Positions 36,072 to 37,160 of a stretch of DNA of 37,160 nucleotides are shown here, in pieces. Within the stretch, counting starts at the first letter, position 1; the number at the start of each line of letters is the position of its first letter. The stretch comes from Caldiserica bacterium UBA4770. Its GTDB lineage: Bacteria > Caldisericota > Caldisericia > Caldisericales > Caldisericaceae. Position numbers and translations under genes: made by a program. The notes below the pieces were generated by a model. The model made no database searches, was not told the origin of the DNA, and was given only the letters and a program-made list of their open reading frames with translations. The DNA is taken from NCBI GenBank assembly GCA_002403335.1, contig DHHO01000023.1, positions 1 through 37,160 of the forward strand. Direction: 5' to 3'.

Positions 36072-37160
36072 TTGGAAAAATACGATGTAGTTATTATTGG
36101 AGGTGGGCCAGCAGGATCAACACTGGCTCACTTTCTTAAGGATAAGGGATTTGAAAGCATCATTATTGAAAAAGGCGATGAATTCAGAGATAAGGTATGC
36201 GCTGGAGGACTGCCTACCAATATTCTCAAGGTACTTCCTCAGGAACTTTCGGATTTTAAAAAGGTCGAGTACAATAAGATGGCGGTTTACTACAAGAACA
36301 AGCTTTATTCAGAAGTTTCCTTTGAGAGACCCTTTGCCTACGGAGTGATGAGAAGGGAGTTTGACCATTGCTTAAGAAATGGAATTAATGTTCACTACAA
36401 CGAAAGGTTTATTAAATATGAGGAAAATAAAAATAATGTAATTATTTATACAGATAAGGAAAAGTATGAAGGCAGATTCCTCGTTGGAGCTGATGGAGTT
36501 GGAAGCATCGTTTCGACTCTTTCTGGTATTGGAAAGAGACAGAGGTTTATTATAGGTGAAGAGAAAGAGGTACAAGATAATTCAAAAGATAAGAGTACAA
36601 TGAGTATTTTTCTTGGTTATAATTATCTCGGTTATGGATGGAGCCTTCCTAAGGAGACAACACGCTCTTCTGGAAGTGGTGCAATGAAGGGGCACTTCAA
36701 ACAAGCAACTGTTAATCAGTTTGATAAAGATACTGCACCTATTAAATTCTTTCCTATATCTCTGTGGAGAGGAAGAGAGGCACTTACAAAAGGGCGTATT
36801 TCCCTCACAGGTGAGGCAGCATCCATCGTTGATCCTTTTACCGCTGCAGGTATCTATACCTCAATTATCTCATCAATCATACTTTCTGAGGTAATTGAGA
36901 AAAGCCTGAAGTCTGGAAGGACAACTATAGAAGGATATGAGGACGCACTTAAAGAGAGACTTTTCGAGGAGTTCCAATATGCACTTGAACTTTCAAAGAT
37001 GTTCTATCCATTTCTTCCTCTTATAAAGCAAATAATTGTTAAGGAAAGTACGTTGAAACTTGTAGGAGAGCTTGTACTTGAAGGATATATCTCTTATAAA
37101 GAAATGTTCAGAAGGGTAGAACATACAAAGAGAACACCTGTTAAAATCGCTTATTACCTT
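36072..37160 (+). CDS. Geranylgeranyl reductase-family FAD-dependent oxidoreductase (truncated by window edge)
   Basis: The frame is open from TTG 36072, with GGGAGG 5 nt upstream, to the right edge: 363 codons without stop. The N-terminus (EKYDVVIIGGGPAGSTLA) is a FAD-binding Rossmann motif. CAGGLP near residue 43 resembles the C-x-G-G site of the family. GADGVGSIV, the substrate-lid block GYGWSLPKE and the second FAD motif ISLTGEAASIVDPFTAAGI complete the pattern. Family members reduce isoprenoid double bonds, or act as less specific flavoproteins in bacteria. It lies 34 nt after tRNA-Ser. The substrate is unknown and the C-terminus is missing. Confidence 0.88.
   Translation, partial: MEKYDVVIIGGGPAGSTLAHFLKDKGFESIIIEKGDEFRDKVCAGGLPTNILKVLPQELSDFKKVEYNKMAVYYKNKLYSEVSFERPFAYGVMRREFDHCLRNGINVHYNERFIKYEENKNNVIIYTDKEKYEGRFLVGADGVGSIVSTLSGIGKRQRFIIGEEKEVQDNSKDKSTMSIFLGYNYLGYGWSLPKETTRSSGSGAMKGHFKQATVNQFDKDTAPIKFFPISLWRGREALTKGRISLTGEAASIVDPFTAAGIYTSIISSIILSEVIEKSLKSGRTTIEGYEDALKERLFEEFQYALELSKMFYPFLPLIKQIIVKESTLKLVGELVLEGYISYKEMFRRVEHTKRTPVKIAYYL

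Noticed and set aside
36097..36348. Open frame inside the right-edge flavoprotein gene
   Set aside because: It is an alternate frame of the flavoprotein, whose own frame is open to the edge and carries clear FAD motifs.
1..37160. CRISPR arrays, insertion sequences, integrases or attachment sites
   Set aside because: No regularly spaced direct repeats, no transposase or integrase motifs, and no duplicated tRNA end next to tRNA-Ser were seen.

Overview
This AT-rich, gene-dense bacterial window has bacterial ribosomal protein genes (S20, L28), bacterial-type promoters and strong AGGAGG ribosome binding sites. There are no mobile elements, CRISPR arrays or prophage genes, so it reads as chromosomal core. 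Several gene types are common in deep-branching anaerobic thermophiles: MtnA, a DHH-CBS-poly(A)-polymerase fusion, a Zn-dependent alcohol dehydrogenase, a geranylgeranyl-reductase-like flavoprotein and an ISC-type Fe-S cassette. A Caldisericota/Caldisericum-like organism is my best guess; it is an inference from gene content, not a database match.

Layout. 1-5459 (minus strand): the first codons of a gene running off the left edge, rlmN, plsY and a two-gene heterodimeric ABC exporter. A candidate small RNA is encoded on the plus strand between plsY and the exporter. 5506-6336: hsp20 with its terminator and a dyad-rich regulatory gap. 6337-11159 (plus): a sulfur-mobilisation block with two cysteine desulfurases, two IscU-like proteins (one missing cluster ligands, one fused to a MIP18-like domain), a free MIP18/SufT-like protein, a MoaD/ThiS-like sulfur carrier and its MoeB/ThiF-like E1 enzyme. 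11442-16731: rpsT, then holA-asnS and coaD-coiled-coil-DUF177 on the minus strand, and a PASTA lipoprotein-rpe pair on the plus strand. 16932-17790: a thioredoxin and a TlpA-like lipoprotein. 17850-28190 (minus): asp23-fakA-purine nucleoside phosphorylase-pyrimidine nucleoside phosphorylase-CCA/poly(A) polymerase-moxR-DUF58-transglutaminase, almost all overlapping or abutting. 28279-30761 (plus): rpmB-mtnA-unknown membrane-anchored protein. 30751-37160: a mix with an unknown protein, alcohol dehydrogenase, DUF4342 protein, HhH protein, secreted zinc phospholipase C-like protein, alpha/beta hydrolase, tadA overlapping tRNA-Ser(CGA), and a flavoprotein truncated by the right edge.

The most interesting material is the double Fe-S assembly cassette with its divergent second copies. 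Next come the candidate small RNA, which carries an 11-nt copy of the 16S anti-Shine-Dalgarno tail, and three divergent gene pairs whose promoters sit 6-7 nt before the start codons with no ribosome binding site, which predicts leaderless mRNAs. Nucleoside salvage enzymes (PNP, PyNP) face mtnA across one intergenic region, and the PNP carries an Asp where 6-oxopurine-specific enzymes carry Asn. Recognisable promoters here mostly use a 16-nt spacer.
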